A DNA stretch of 64,000 bases, from the NCBI RefSeq assembly GCF_003634695.1, contig NZ_RBWV01000016.1, positions 1 through 64,000 of the forward strand, given 5' to 3'. Shown here one piece after another: positions 1 to 7,784 of this stretch. A program made the position numbers and the translations under genes. Every line of letters begins with the position of its first letter. The stretch's first letter is position 1. The notes beneath the pieces are model-generated. The model had not been told where the DNA came from. It ran no database searches and was given only the letters and a program-made list of their open reading frames with translations. The DNA is from Motilibacter peucedani (lineage in GTDB: Bacteria > Actinomycetota > Actinomycetes > Motilibacterales > Motilibacteraceae).

Positions 1-411
1 GGCGGCCTGCACGGGTGCGGGCCCGAGGGTGCGGCGGGCCTTGAGCAGGGCGTCGAGGTGTCCGGCGTTGACCTGCCCGGCGGCGAGGGCGGCGGTGAAG
101 CGGGGCAGCTCGGCGACGAGGCGTGCGCGCACCAGCCGGGTCGCGGCATCGCCCGGGTCCAGGCGCAGGTGGTGGCGCAGCCAGGCCTTGGTGGTGGGTG
201 CCTGGTCGTGGCGGTAGGCCTCGCGGGCGTCGACCGCGCGCAGGGTCGCGGCTTCCAGTGCGGCGAGCCGGGCCTGCAGCCCGGCGATCACGCGCAGCCG
301 CGCGAGCAGCGACTCCGCGTCGAGCTCGCCGGCAGGCAGGGCGGCGGCGGTGTCGAGGGCGTCGGCCGCGACCGCCCACGCACCCGCATCCTGCACCGCC
401 ACTGCAACCAT
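1..411 (-). CDS. DUF222-domain protein, 5' part (runs off the window)
   Basis: About 137 codons are present, starting at the ATG at 411 and reading out of the window at base 1. The visible part is an Ala/Leu-rich helical region (for example ALEAATLRAVDAREAYRHD and an RLVRARLVAELPRF stretch) typical of DUF222, the N-terminal domain of the actinobacterial 13E12-type proteins whose C-terminus usually carries an HNH nuclease. The start is fixed by an in-frame TAG four codons upstream. No clear Shine-Dalgarno is seen, and a TAGGTT box six bases before the ATG suggests a leaderless mRNA. The HNH part, if any, lies outside the window. A full-length relative lies at 42955-44625. The truncation is a window edge, not evidence of a pseudogene. 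Confidence 0.8.
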   Translation of the reverse strand, partial: MVAVAVQDAGAWAVAADALDTAAALPAGELDAESLLARLRVIAGLQARLAALEAATLRAVDAREAYRHDQAPTTKAWLRHHLRLDPGDAATRLVRARLVAELPRFTAALAAGQVNAGHLDALLKARRTLGPAPVQAA

Positions 412-584
412 GCGCCGAACCTAACAGCCACCGCTGACACAGTCCGGCCGCGACAGAAACCCCTGTGGACAAGCATATCCACGACGTCGAGATGTCCACA
501 GCTGCGCAGATGCGGCTGTGGATTGACGACAGACCACACAATCCCAGTCAGTCGCGACAGGCTGCGTGGTCAGGAGCCCGCTGG

Positions 585-1919
585 TCAGGGCTGCTCGCAC
601 GCCGGAGCATCGCCCGCGAGCGACGCGCCTCCGAGCCACGACGGCAGCGCCCGCGTCTCGGGGACCGGCGCCCATCCCGACTCGGAGCGGGCGTAGCCCC
701 ACGACGGCCCGTCCTCGAGCAACGTCCGCAGCGCGTCCAGCAGCCGCTCGACGTCGTCGCTCGACGTGCCGAGCCCGACGCTCACCCGCACCGCGGCCGC
801 GGTGCCGAGGCGCGCGAGCAGCGGGTGGGCGCAGAAGCGGCCGTCGCGTACTCCGATGCCGTGCTCCGCGGAGAGGTAGGCCGCCACCTCGCCCGGGTCG
901 CGGCCCGGCACGCTGAACGTCACGATGCCGACCACATCGGTCGCGTCGTGCCAGATGCGGTGCGTCCGGATGCCGAGGGAGGCCAGGCCCTCGGACAGCC
1001 GGGACGTGAGCGCGTGCTCGTGCGCCTCGAGCGCACCGTCGCGCAGCTCGCCCAGTGCCCGCGCGGCTGCTGCCAGCGCCGCGACGCCGAGGACGTTGGG
1101 TGTACCCCCTTCGTGGCGCGCGGGCGCCGTGGTCCACTCCGTCGCCTCGACGCGTACCTCTCGCACGGCGCCACCACCGGCGAGGTAGGGCTCGGCGGTG
1201 TCGAGCCAGTCGCGACGGCCGACCAGGGCACCGGCACCGTAGGGCGCGTAGAGCTTGTGGCCGGAGAAGGCGAGGTAGTCGACCCCGGTCGCGGCGAGGT
1301 CGACCCGGCGGTGCGGGACGAGCTGCGCGCCGTCGACGGCCAGCCGTGCACCGTGGGCGTGGGCCAGGTCGGCGAGCCGGCGCAGCGGCAGGCACTCGCC
1401 GGTCACGTTGGACGCGCCGGTCACGCTGAGCAGGGCGGTGGGCCGTCGTGCGAGCTCGGCCTGCAGCGCCCCGAGCGTCTCCTCGACGCTGGAGCCGCTG
1501 CGCACGATGCGGTCGCCGCGGCGCTGCCAGGGCAGGAGGTTCGCGTGGTGCTCGACGTCGAGCACGACCACCTCGCCCGGCACCGCGCTCGCCAGGAGGC
1601 CCAGGGCGTCGGTGGTGTTGCGGGTGAACACCACCACGTCGTCGGCACGGGCACCCACGAACGAGGCGACCTCGGCACGCGACTGCTCGTAGACCGCGGT
1701 GCACAGCCGCGACAGGTAGCCCGCGCCGCGGTGCACGCTGGACCAGTACGGCGTCAGCTGCGCAACGGCCGCGGCCACCTGCTCGAGCGCCGGTGCGCTG
1801 GCCGCGATGTCGAGGTTCGCGTAGCGGCGGGTCGAGCCGTCGACGAGCGGGACCTGCGTCGTCGCACCCACCAGGGCGGCGAGGGGAGCGACAGGGACGG
1901 ACAGAGCCTGGACGGACAT
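585..1919 (-). CDS. SufS-like cysteine desulfurase / class V aminotransferase-fold PLP enzyme
   Basis: The 444-residue protein has the whole class V aminotransferase fold. Visible are EHHANLLPW (residues 123-131), the DGAQ cofactor Asp near 196, the Schiff-base lysine in SGHKLYAPYG (Lys222), and RFCAHPLL, which aligns with the SufS-type active-site cysteine loop (Cys363). It should release sulfur from cysteine or a cysteine derivative as an enzyme persulfide. About 40 extra residues at the C-terminus, ending CEQP, are unusual. The start is an ATG with AGAGGGG upstream, only about 30 bases after a SAM-IV riboswitch on the same strand. This predicts repression when SAM is high and a role in sulfur mobilisation rather than housekeeping Fe-S assembly. 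There is no sufBCD context here. An EgtE-like C-S lyase is an alternative. Confidence 0.85.
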   Translation of the reverse strand: MSVQALSVPVAPLAALVGATTQVPLVDGSTRRYANLDIAASAPALEQVAAAVAQLTPYWSSVHRGAGYLSRLCTAVYEQSRAEVASFVGARADDVVVFTRNTTDALGLLASAVPGEVVVLDVEHHANLLPWQRRGDRIVRSGSSVEETLGALQAELARRPTALLSVTGASNVTGECLPLRRLADLAHAHGARLAVDGAQLVPHRRVDLAATGVDYLAFSGHKLYAPYGAGALVGRRDWLDTAEPYLAGGGAVREVRVEATEWTTAPARHEGGTPNVLGVAALAAAARALGELRDGALEAHEHALTSRLSEGLASLGIRTHRIWHDATDVVGIVTFSVPGRDPGEVAAYLSAEHGIGVRDGRFCAHPLLARLGTAAAVRVSVGLGTSSDDVERLLDALRTLLEDGPSWGYARSESGWAPVPETRALPSWLGGASLAGDAPACEQP

Positions 1920-1949
1920 GAGGAACCCCTCTGTCGAGGGACCCGGAGG

Positions 1950-2074
1950 AGCTCGGGTCCGCGCTTGCCGGGCCCCCGGTCGGGGTCGGCCGTGTCGTCA
2001 CCCGGGGCACCCCGCCGCGAAGGAGGAGGGTTGCCGGCCAGCAAGCCGGGGCTGAACGCTGGCGCTCGTGACAG
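1950..2074 (-). promoter_or_regulatory. SAM-IV riboswitch (minus strand)
   Basis: Read on the minus strand, the segment contains the SAM-IV core: GAGCGCCAGCG, CCCCGGCTTGCTGG, CCGGCAACCCTCC, GCGGGGTGCCCCGGGTGACGAC, and the distal GGCAAGCGCGG pseudoknot element. From memory this is very close to the mycobacterial SAM-IV RNA. It lies in the leader of the SufS-like gene. A GGACCCG/CGGGTCC hairpin just downstream, next to the AGAGGGG ribosome site, is a candidate expression platform. Binding of SAM is expected to reduce expression. Confidence 0.88.
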
Positions 2075-2080
2075 CTGCAC

Positions 2081-2111
2081 ACGCTAGCGCGTGCTCCCCG
2101 GCTGTTGTCCA
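2081..2111 (-). promoter_or_regulatory. Candidate promoter of the SufS-like gene
   Basis: On the minus strand TGGACA (2111-2106) is followed after 19 bases by TAGCGT (2086-2081). Transcription would begin just before the minus-strand SAM-IV riboswitch. The spacer is longer than ideal, so the -35 assignment is tentative. Confidence 0.45.
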
Positions 2112-2137
2112 GTCCCGGGAGCCGGAAAACGCAGCGC

Positions 2138-2165
2138 TTGACATTGTCTACCGGATCAGTAGAGT
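2138..2165 (+). promoter_or_regulatory. Promoter of the sulfur operon
   Basis: A consensus TTGACA (2138-2143) and TAGAGT (2160-2165) are separated by 16 bases. Initiation would fall about ten bases before the plus-strand SAM-IV riboswitch starts, which is the expected geometry. Confidence 0.7.
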
Positions 2166-2174
2166 TAGCGCCAC

Positions 2175-2290
2175 GGTCATGAGTGCCAGCGACAAGCCCC
2201 GGCTCGCTGGCCGGCAACCCTCGCAGTGCGGTGGGGTGCCCCGGGTGACGACCAGGTCTGCGACCGCACGGTCCGCAGGCAAGCGCTCTG
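2175..2290 (+). promoter_or_regulatory. SAM-IV riboswitch (plus strand)
   Basis: The segment shows the SAM-IV signature in order: GGTCATGAGTGCCAGCG, CCCCGGCTCGCTGG, CCGGCAACCCTCG, GTGGGGTGCCCCGGGTGACGACC, a CTGCG...CGCAG side stem and the final GGCAAGCGC. It precedes a nine-gene operon of flavin monooxygenases and an amino-acid importer. Immediately downstream CTCC-TGAA-GGAG can fold over the ribosome site of a leader peptide, so SAM could act by controlling that peptide's translation. Confidence 0.9.
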
Positions 2291-2307
2291 CTCCTGAAGG
2301 AGGGTCC

Positions 2308-2424
2308 GTGCAGCACTCGACGAGGTGCCACGACGACCAGCACGTGCGCGGTTCTGCCGACCCGCTGCTGACCTCACGGCGCCACGTGGACCTCGTCCGC
2401 GTCGCCAGCTGCACCTGTCGCTGA
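2308..2424 (+). CDS. Cysteine-type leader peptide (regulatory uORF)
   Basis: A 38-codon frame starts at GTG 2308 with a strong AAGGAGG six to ten bases upstream and ends at TGA 2422. Its C-terminus reads LLTSRRHVDLVRVASCTCR. This matches the 'RRHVDL-RVAS-CR' pattern I know from small actinobacterial leader peptides placed ahead of sulfur-assimilation genes. Two Cys codons (TGC, TGT) lie in the last five codons. A GC-rich hairpin begins nine bases after the stop. Slow translation at the Cys codons when Cys-tRNA is short could change folding of the downstream RNA, as in classical attenuation. A shorter form starting at GTG 2344 is possible. The functional role is inferred; the frame and the motif are seen. 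Confidence 0.75.
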   Translation: MQHSTRCHDDQHVRGSADPLLTSRRHVDLVRVASCTCR

Positions 2425-2432
2425 CCTGACGT

Positions 2433-2450
2433 GCCGCCCAAGGGGGCGGC
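2433..2450 (+). terminator. Attenuator-like hairpin after the leader peptide
   Basis: GCCGCCC (2433-2439) pairs perfectly with GGGCGGC (2444-2450) around an AAGG loop, nine bases after the leader-peptide stop and about 110 bases before the first operon gene. No T-run follows, so termination, if it happens, would be of the GC-hairpin actinobacterial or Rho-assisted type. Confidence 0.5.
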
Positions 2451-2562
2451 CGACAGTGACGTCCGTCCACCGCGTACCTCTGTGCGTGCGCTCAGCCCTG
2501 CCCGCGCTCCGCCGTCCCGGCAGGACGGCCGAGCGCAGCCCTCCCACACCAGGAGACCCCTC

Positions 2563-3702
2563 GTGCCTGTGCCCCTCTCCGTCCTCGACCTGTCGCCGGT
2601 GCCCTCCGGCGGCACAGCGAGTGACGCGTTCAACAACACGCTGCGCCTCGCGAAGGCGGTGGAGTCGTTCGGCTACAAGCGCTACTGGCTGGCCGAGCAC
2701 CACCTCGTGCCAGGCGTCATCAGCTCCGCCCCCGCGGTGCTCGGGGCGCTGGTGGCAGGAGCGACGCGCACCCTGCGCGTCGGCTCCGGAGCCGTGCTGC
2801 TCGGCCACCAGACCGCGCTCTCGGTCGTCGAGCAGTTCGGCCTGCTGGACGTCGCCTTCCCCGGCCGCATCGACCTCGGCATCGGGCGCTCCGGAGCGCC
2901 GCGCCTGCCGGGAACGTCAGCAGCGCCGGCGCGGTCGCCGCAGCCGGCACACGAGGTCGACGGCCTGGTCATCCCGGAGCCGTTCGCCTTCACGCTCTCG
3001 GGCGAGCTCGGCGAGAGGATCCGCACGCAGCTGCAGCTGCTCACGCTGCCTGGGGCACAGAGCCCGGGTTTCGCCGCCCAGGTCGACGACGTGCTCGCCT
3101 TCGTCAACGGCAGCTTCACGACCGAGTCGGGTCACCGCGCGCACGCCGTGCCCGGCGAGGGCGCCGACCTGCAGGTGTGGGTCCTGGGCAGCAGCGGCGG
3201 TGAGAGCGCCCGCGTCGCAGGGGAGCGAGGGCTCCCCTTCGCCGCCAACTACCACGTGACGCCGTCGAACGTCCTCGACGCGGTCGCCGCCTACCGCGAG
3301 GCGTTCCGGCCGTCGCAGTGGCTCGACGAGCCCTACGTCGTGGTCTCCGCTGACGCGGTCGTCGCCGAGACCAGTGAGCGCGCCCGCGAGCTGGCTTCGC
3401 CCTACGGCCTGTGGGTCCGCAGCATCCGCGCCGGCGGGGGAGCGATCCCCTACCCGTCGCCGAAGGAGGCCGCCGAGCACGAGTGGTCCGACGAGGACCG
3501 CAAGCTCGTCGCCGACCGCGTCAGCACGCAGTTCGTCGGCACGCCCGCCGAGGTCGTCGAGCGCCTGCAGACGCTGCAGCGTGTCACGGGCGCCGACGAG
3601 CTCGTCGTCACCACTGTCACCCACGACCACGTCGACCGCGAGCGCTCCTACGAGCTGCTCGCCGCCGCGTGGGCGTCCGCAGACGAGGGACCGACCCGAT
3701 GA
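2563..3702 (+). CDS. LLM-class flavin-dependent oxidoreductase (MsnO8-like)
   Basis: The 379-residue protein has the bacterial-luciferase-like TIM barrel of the MsnO8 subgroup: LSVLDLSPV at the N-terminus, GYKRYWLAEHH near residue 40, a VGSGAVLLGHQTALSVVEQF stretch, and GRIDLGIGRSGAP for flavin binding. It is expected to use FMNH2 and oxygen to oxidise a small substrate. The start chosen is GTG 2563, preceded by AGGAGA, because the MsnO8 N-terminal strand begins here; the frame open upstream runs through the leader. It is the first gene after the SAM-IV/leader-peptide region and overlaps the next gene by ATGA. Substrate unknown; an organosulfur compound is inferred from regulation. Confidence 0.88.
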   Translation: MPVPLSVLDLSPVPSGGTASDAFNNTLRLAKAVESFGYKRYWLAEHHLVPGVISSAPAVLGALVAGATRTLRVGSGAVLLGHQTALSVVEQFGLLDVAFPGRIDLGIGRSGAPRLPGTSAAPARSPQPAHEVDGLVIPEPFAFTLSGELGERIRTQLQLLTLPGAQSPGFAAQVDDVLAFVNGSFTTESGHRAHAVPGEGADLQVWVLGSSGGESARVAGERGLPFAANYHVTPSNVLDAVAAYREAFRPSQWLDEPYVVVSADAVVAETSERARELASPYGLWVRSIRAGGGAIPYPSPKEAAEHEWSDEDRKLVADRVSTQFVGTPAEVVERLQTLQRVTGADELVVTTVTHDHVDRERSYELLAAAWASADEGPTR

Positions 3703-4907
3703 CCACGACAGACCACCTCCACCTCGCAGTGGCGCTGGACGGCGCCGGCTGGCACCCCGCCGCGTGGCGGGCCGCGGGCACCGCGCCCGCCGACCTCCTC
3801 TCCGCCGACCACTCCCTCGGCCTCGTTCGCCAGGCAGAGGCCGGGCTGCTCGACCTCGTGACGTTCGAGGACTCCTTCGCGGTGCAGTCCTCGTCGCGCG
3901 AGCGGCTCGACGAGCGCACCGACCAGGTACGCGGCCGGCTCGACGCCCTGCTCCTGGCCTCCCGCCTCGCCCCGCTCACGAAGCAGATCGGCCTCGTGCC
4001 GACCGTCACCACGACGCACACCGAGCCGTTCCACGTCTCGACCTCGGTCGCGACGCTGGACTGGGTCAGCAGGGGCAGGGCCGGCTGGCGGGTGCAGGTC
4101 TCGGCCCGCGACGTCGAGGCCGAGCAGTTCGGCCGTCGCGAGGCGCCGCACCTGGACCTCGCCGCGTACCAAGCCGGTCAGCAGCAGGAGGTCGTCGCCG
4201 AGCTGTTCGACGAGGCGGCCGATGTCGTCGAGGTCGTCCGCCGGCTCTGGGACAGCTGGGAGGACGACGCGATCATCCGCGACGCGAGCACCGGGCGCTT
4301 CGTCGACCGCGACAAGCTGCACTACGTCGAGTTCGAGGGCCGCTGGTTCTCCGTCAAGGGCCCGTCGATCGTGCCGCGCTCGCCGCAAGGCCAGCCGGTC
4401 GTCGTCGCGCTGGCGCACGCCCGCATCCCCTACGAGTTGGCCGCCCGATCGGCCGACGTCGTGCTCGTGACGCCGCACGACGACCGGTCAGCCGCCGCGA
4501 TCGAGGCGGAGGTGCGCGCAGCGGAAGCCGCCGTAACCCGCCGGGGGACGCCGCTGCAGGTGTGGGGCGAGGTGCTCGTGCTCCTCGACGACAACGCCGC
4601 CGTGGCACGCTCGCGCAAGGAGCGCCTCGACGAGCTCGACGGAGCGCCGTTGGAGTCCGACGCACTGGTGTTCACAGGTACGCCGGGGCAGCTCGCCGAC
4701 CAGCTGCTCGCCTGGCGAGAGCGGGGCTACACAGGCTTCCGGCTGCGTCCCGGCGTCGCCCAGGTCGACGTGCCCCACATCGTCCACGGCCTGGTGCCCG
4801 AGCTGCAGCGGCGCGGCGCCTTCCGCACCGCCTACGAGGCGGACACCCTGCGCGGCCTGCTCGACCTCGCCCCTGCCGCCAACCGCTACGCCGCCCCCGC
4901 GGCCTGA
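3699..4907 (+). CDS. Divergent LLM-class monooxygenase (NtaA/DszA type)
   Basis: 402 residues, related to the NtaA/SnaA/DszA flavin monooxygenases: TTTHTEPFHVSTSVATLDWVS, a WDSWEDDA region and IVPRSPQGQPV. It differs from its neighbour at 4922 in one important place. The QAGxSxxG loop that normally follows RSPQGxPV is replaced by VALAHARIPYELAARSADVV, so the FMN-phosphate site is altered. It could use reduced flavin weakly, act on a different substrate, or be a partner of the next protein. The start overlaps the previous stop (ATGA at 3699). Function unproven. Confidence 0.82.
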   Translation: MTTTDHLHLAVALDGAGWHPAAWRAAGTAPADLLSADHSLGLVRQAEAGLLDLVTFEDSFAVQSSSRERLDERTDQVRGRLDALLLASRLAPLTKQIGLVPTVTTTHTEPFHVSTSVATLDWVSRGRAGWRVQVSARDVEAEQFGRREAPHLDLAAYQAGQQQEVVAELFDEAADVVEVVRRLWDSWEDDAIIRDASTGRFVDRDKLHYVEFEGRWFSVKGPSIVPRSPQGQPVVVALAHARIPYELAARSADVVLVTPHDDRSAAAIEAEVRAAEAAVTRRGTPLQVWGEVLVLLDDNAAVARSRKERLDELDGAPLESDALVFTGTPGQLADQLLAWRERGYTGFRLRPGVAQVDVPHIVHGLVPELQRRGAFRTAYEADTLRGLLDLAPAANRYAAPAA

Positions 4908-4921
4908 CGCGAGAGCCACTC

Positions 4922-6313
4922 ATGACCACCACCGACCAGCGCAAGCGCCAGGTGATCCTGGCCGCCCACTTCCCGGGCGTGAACAACACCACCGTGTGGA
5001 GCGACCCCGACTCGGGCAGCCAGATCGACTTCGACTCCTTCGTCCACCTCGCCCGCACAGCCGAACGCGGCAAGCTCGACTTCTTCTTCCTCGCCGAGGG
5101 ACTGCGCCTGCGCGAGCAGCGCGGCAGGATCCACGACCTCGATGTCGTGGGTCGGCCGCACACGCTCTCGGTGCTCGCGGCGCTCGCCGCGGTCACCGAG
5201 CACCTCGGCCTCGCCGGCACCATCAACGCCACCTTCAACGAGCCCTACGAGCTCGCCCGCCAGCTGGCCTCGCTCGACCATCTGTCCGGCGGGCGGGCGG
5301 CCTGGAACGTCGTCACCTCGTCCGACGCCTTCACCGGCGAGAACTTCCGGCGCGGCGGCTACCTCGACCACGCCCTGCGCTACGAGCGTGCCGGCGAGTT
5401 CATCCAGACCGCCCGTGAGCTCTGGGACTCGTGGGCGCCGGGGACGGTGGTGGCCGACCGGGCCACCGGCACGTACGTCACCGACCCCCGCGCCGGCGAG
5501 TTCGAGCACCACGGACCGCAGTTCGACATCGCCGGCCGCTCCACCGTGCCGCGCAGCCCGCAGGGCCACCCGGTCATCCTGCAGGCCGGCGACTCCGTCG
5601 AGGGCCGCGAGCTGGCCGCCAGCACGGCCGACGCCATCTTCAGCCGGCACAGCGCGTTCGACCCCGCCCGGGCGTTCTACACCGACGTCAAGGACCGGCT
5701 CGCGACCTACGGCCGCGACCGCGACGAGCTCAAGATCCTCCCGGCCGTGACCTACGCCCTCGGCGAGACCGAGGAGGAGGCGCAGGCCAATGCCGCGGCC
5801 GTGCGCCGCCAGCAGGTCAGCCCGCAGACGGCCATCCTGCTGCTGGAGCAGCTGTGGAACCGCGACCTGTCCGCCTACGACGCCGACGGGCCCCTGCCCG
5901 AGGTCGACCCCGACGTGTCGGCGGACTCGATCATCCGGGGCAGGGCACCGATGTACAAGGAGCCGCTGAAGACGGCCAAGGAGTGGCGCGAGCTCGCGGA
6001 CGCCCACGGCTACAGCATCCGCGACCTCGTCATCCACGTCACCGGCCGCCAGTCGTTCATCGGCACGCCGGCGCAGGTCGCCGAGCAGATCGACACCTAC
6101 GTCCAGGCCGAGGCGGCCGACGGCTTCATCCTCGTCCCGCACATCACGCCCGCCGGTCTCGACCCCTTCGTCGACTCCGTCGTGCCGCTGCTGCAGGAGC
6201 GCGGCGTCTTCCGCACCGACTACGAGGGTGCCACCCTGCGCGAGAACCTGGGCCTGCCGCCGGCCCGGCCGGCCTCGAGCACGGCGCGGGCACGTCGGGC
6301 GGTGTCGGCGTGA
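4922..6313 (+). CDS. NtaA/SnaA/DszA-family FMNH2-dependent monooxygenase
   Basis: The 463-residue protein is a canonical member: FDSFVHLARTAERGKLDFFFLAEG, TFNEPYELARQLASLDHLSGGRAAWNVVTS (the family's signature block, here split by a few residues), a HHGPQFDIAGR stretch, and RSPQGHPVILQAGDSVEG with the intact flavin-phosphate loop. Relatives cleave C-S or C-N bonds or make lactones using FMNH2 and O2. Start ATG 4922 follows a 14-base gap after the previous gene and has GCGAGAG upstream. Reduced flavin is probably supplied by the flavin reductase encoded next, whose start overlaps this stop. Related Bacillus enzymes (YtnJ, YxeK) process S-alkylated cysteines, a useful model here. Confidence 0.9.
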   Translation: MTTTDQRKRQVILAAHFPGVNNTTVWSDPDSGSQIDFDSFVHLARTAERGKLDFFFLAEGLRLREQRGRIHDLDVVGRPHTLSVLAALAAVTEHLGLAGTINATFNEPYELARQLASLDHLSGGRAAWNVVTSSDAFTGENFRRGGYLDHALRYERAGEFIQTARELWDSWAPGTVVADRATGTYVTDPRAGEFEHHGPQFDIAGRSTVPRSPQGHPVILQAGDSVEGRELAASTADAIFSRHSAFDPARAFYTDVKDRLATYGRDRDELKILPAVTYALGETEEEAQANAAAVRRQQVSPQTAILLLEQLWNRDLSAYDADGPLPEVDPDVSADSIIRGRAPMYKEPLKTAKEWRELADAHGYSIRDLVIHVTGRQSFIGTPAQVAEQIDTYVQAEAADGFILVPHITPAGLDPFVDSVVPLLQERGVFRTDYEGATLRENLGLPPARPASSTARARRAVSA

Positions 6314-6831
6314 CGGCGCTCTACGAGTCCGACCTCGACGTGGCGCGGGTGACCTCGGACCTCTTCAAGCAGGTGTTCCGCCGCCACGCCGCAGGCGTCG
6401 CGGTCATCGCGACGGGAGGCGCGTCGCCGACGGGCTTCACGGCTACCTCCCTCGTCTCGCTGTCGGCGGACCCGCCGCTGCTGAGCTTCAACGTCTCGCA
6501 CGGCTCGTCGAGCTGGCCGGCCGTCGAGAGGGCGACGCACCTCTCGCTCCACCTGCTCGCGGTCGACCAGCAGGACGTGGCGACGGTGTTCGCCACCAGC
6601 GGCATCGACCGCTTCGCCGCTCTCGACGACTGGCGCCGCGGTCCGCTCGGCCTGCCGGTCATCGGCGGGGTGATGGCGTGGATGGCCGTCGCGGTGCGGG
6701 CCAAGGTGCCGGCGGGCGACTCCTCCGTCGTCATCGCCGAGGTCATGCACGCCGAGCACACCGACAGCGACCCGCTGCTCTTCCACGGCGGCCGCTACGG
6801 CGCGCTCTCCCGCCCGGCGGGTGTGCAGTGA
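6310..6831 (+). CDS. Flavin reductase (FMN-dependent monooxygenase partner)
   Basis: 173 residues with the split-barrel flavin reductase domain: FRRHAAGVAVIATGG, TGFTATSLVSLSADPPLLSFNVS and the HGGRYGALSRPAG C-terminus. It should reduce free FMN with NAD(P)H for the three LLM oxygenases upstream. The start is GTG 6310, which overlaps the preceding stop (GTGA), and its own stop overlaps the next GTG start. This tight packing fits a translationally coupled operon. Confidence 0.9.
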   Translation: MTALYESDLDVARVTSDLFKQVFRRHAAGVAVIATGGASPTGFTATSLVSLSADPPLLSFNVSHGSSSWPAVERATHLSLHLLAVDQQDVATVFATSGIDRFAALDDWRRGPLGLPVIGGVMAWMAVAVRAKVPAGDSSVVIAEVMHAEHTDSDPLLFHGGRYGALSRPAGVQ

Positions 6832-7784
6832 GCACGGAGCTCGCGACCGTCCCCGTCGACCCCACGACGCGCGCCGCGCACGAGGAGGTCGTGCCGCTCC
6901 GGCACCCGGGGCGCTGGATCGCGACCGCGGTGGTGCTCGTGGTGCTTGCTCAGCTCGTGCACGGACTGGTGACGAACCCCTTCTTCCAGTGGGACCGGTT
7001 CCGCTACTGGTTCTTCCGCCCGGTCATCCTCGACGGGCTGGTCATCACGCTCAAGGTGGCGGCAGCGAGCGCGGCGCTCGGCCTGCTGGCCGGGGTGGTG
7101 CTTGCCCTCGGCCGGCTCTCGCGCAACCCGGTGCTCAACGCCGTCAGCTGGGTCTACGTCTGGCTGTTCCGCTCGGTGCCGCTGATCGTCGTGCTGCTCT
7201 TCCTCTACAACTTCAGCGCGCTCTACCAGACGCTGAGCCTCGGAGTGCCGTTCGGACCGGAGTTCTTCCGCTTCGACGAGAGCAGGCTCGCCACCGACAC
7301 GGTGATCGCCATCATCGGGCTCAGCCTCAACGAGGCCGCCTACGCCGCCGAGGTCGTGCGCGCCGGCATCCTGTCGGTCGACCAGGGCCAGCAGGACGCG
7401 GCTGCAGCGCTCGGCCTGCCCCGGGGCTACCACTTCACCCGCATCGTGCTGCCGCAGGCGCTGCGCTCGATCATCCCGTCCTACGTCAACCAGCTGATCG
7501 GTCTGCTGAAGGCCACGTCGCTGGTGTTCTACGTCTCGCTGCTCGACCTGTTCGGCTCTGTGCAGAGCCTCGGCAGCACCTACTCCGGCGAGATCGTGCC
7601 GCTGCTGATGGTTGCGACGGTCTGGTACGTCGTGCTCACCAGCGTCGTGTCCGTCGTCCAGTTCTACGTCGAGCGCTACTACTCGCGCGGCGCGCTGCGC
7701 AACCTGCCTCCCACGCCGCTCCAGCGGCTGCGGGCGGCGCTCTCCCGGCAGGCCGCCGCTGCACCGACAGGAGCCACCCGATGA
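6828..7784 (+). CDS. Polar amino-acid ABC transporter permease
   Basis: A 318-residue membrane protein with a long N-terminal segment, about six predicted transmembrane helices and a HisM/GlnP-type core. The EAA loop is clear (EAAYAAEVVRAGILSVDQGQ, then a LGLPRGYHFTRIVLPQALR stretch), which contacts the ATPase. Its ATPase and binding protein follow. As a single permease gene it should act as a homodimer. The start GTG 6828 overlaps the flavin reductase stop. The family imports amino acids such as cystine, and context suggests an organosulfur amino acid. Confidence 0.92.
   Translation: MSTELATVPVDPTTRAAHEEVVPLRHPGRWIATAVVLVVLAQLVHGLVTNPFFQWDRFRYWFFRPVILDGLVITLKVAAASAALGLLAGVVLALGRLSRNPVLNAVSWVYVWLFRSVPLIVVLLFLYNFSALYQTLSLGVPFGPEFFRFDESRLATDTVIAIIGLSLNEAAYAAEVVRAGILSVDQGQQDAAAALGLPRGYHFTRIVLPQALRSIIPSYVNQLIGLLKATSLVFYVSLLDLFGSVQSLGSTYSGEIVPLLMVATVWYVVLTSVVSVVQFYVERYYSRGALRNLPPTPLQRLRAALSRQAAAAPTGATR

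Noticed and set aside
1-411. DUF222 gene as a pseudogene
   Set aside because: It is cut by the window edge and shows normal codon bias and no frameshift in the visible part.
421-2343. Very long open frame across the SufS-like gene on the minus strand
   Set aside because: It runs in another frame through the real gene and the riboswitch. Its product is Arg/Pro/Gly-rich with no domain, the usual artefact of GC-rich DNA.
2433-2450. Hairpin as a standard intrinsic terminator
   Set aside because: No T-run follows the stem. I keep it only as an attenuator-like structure of unproven activity.
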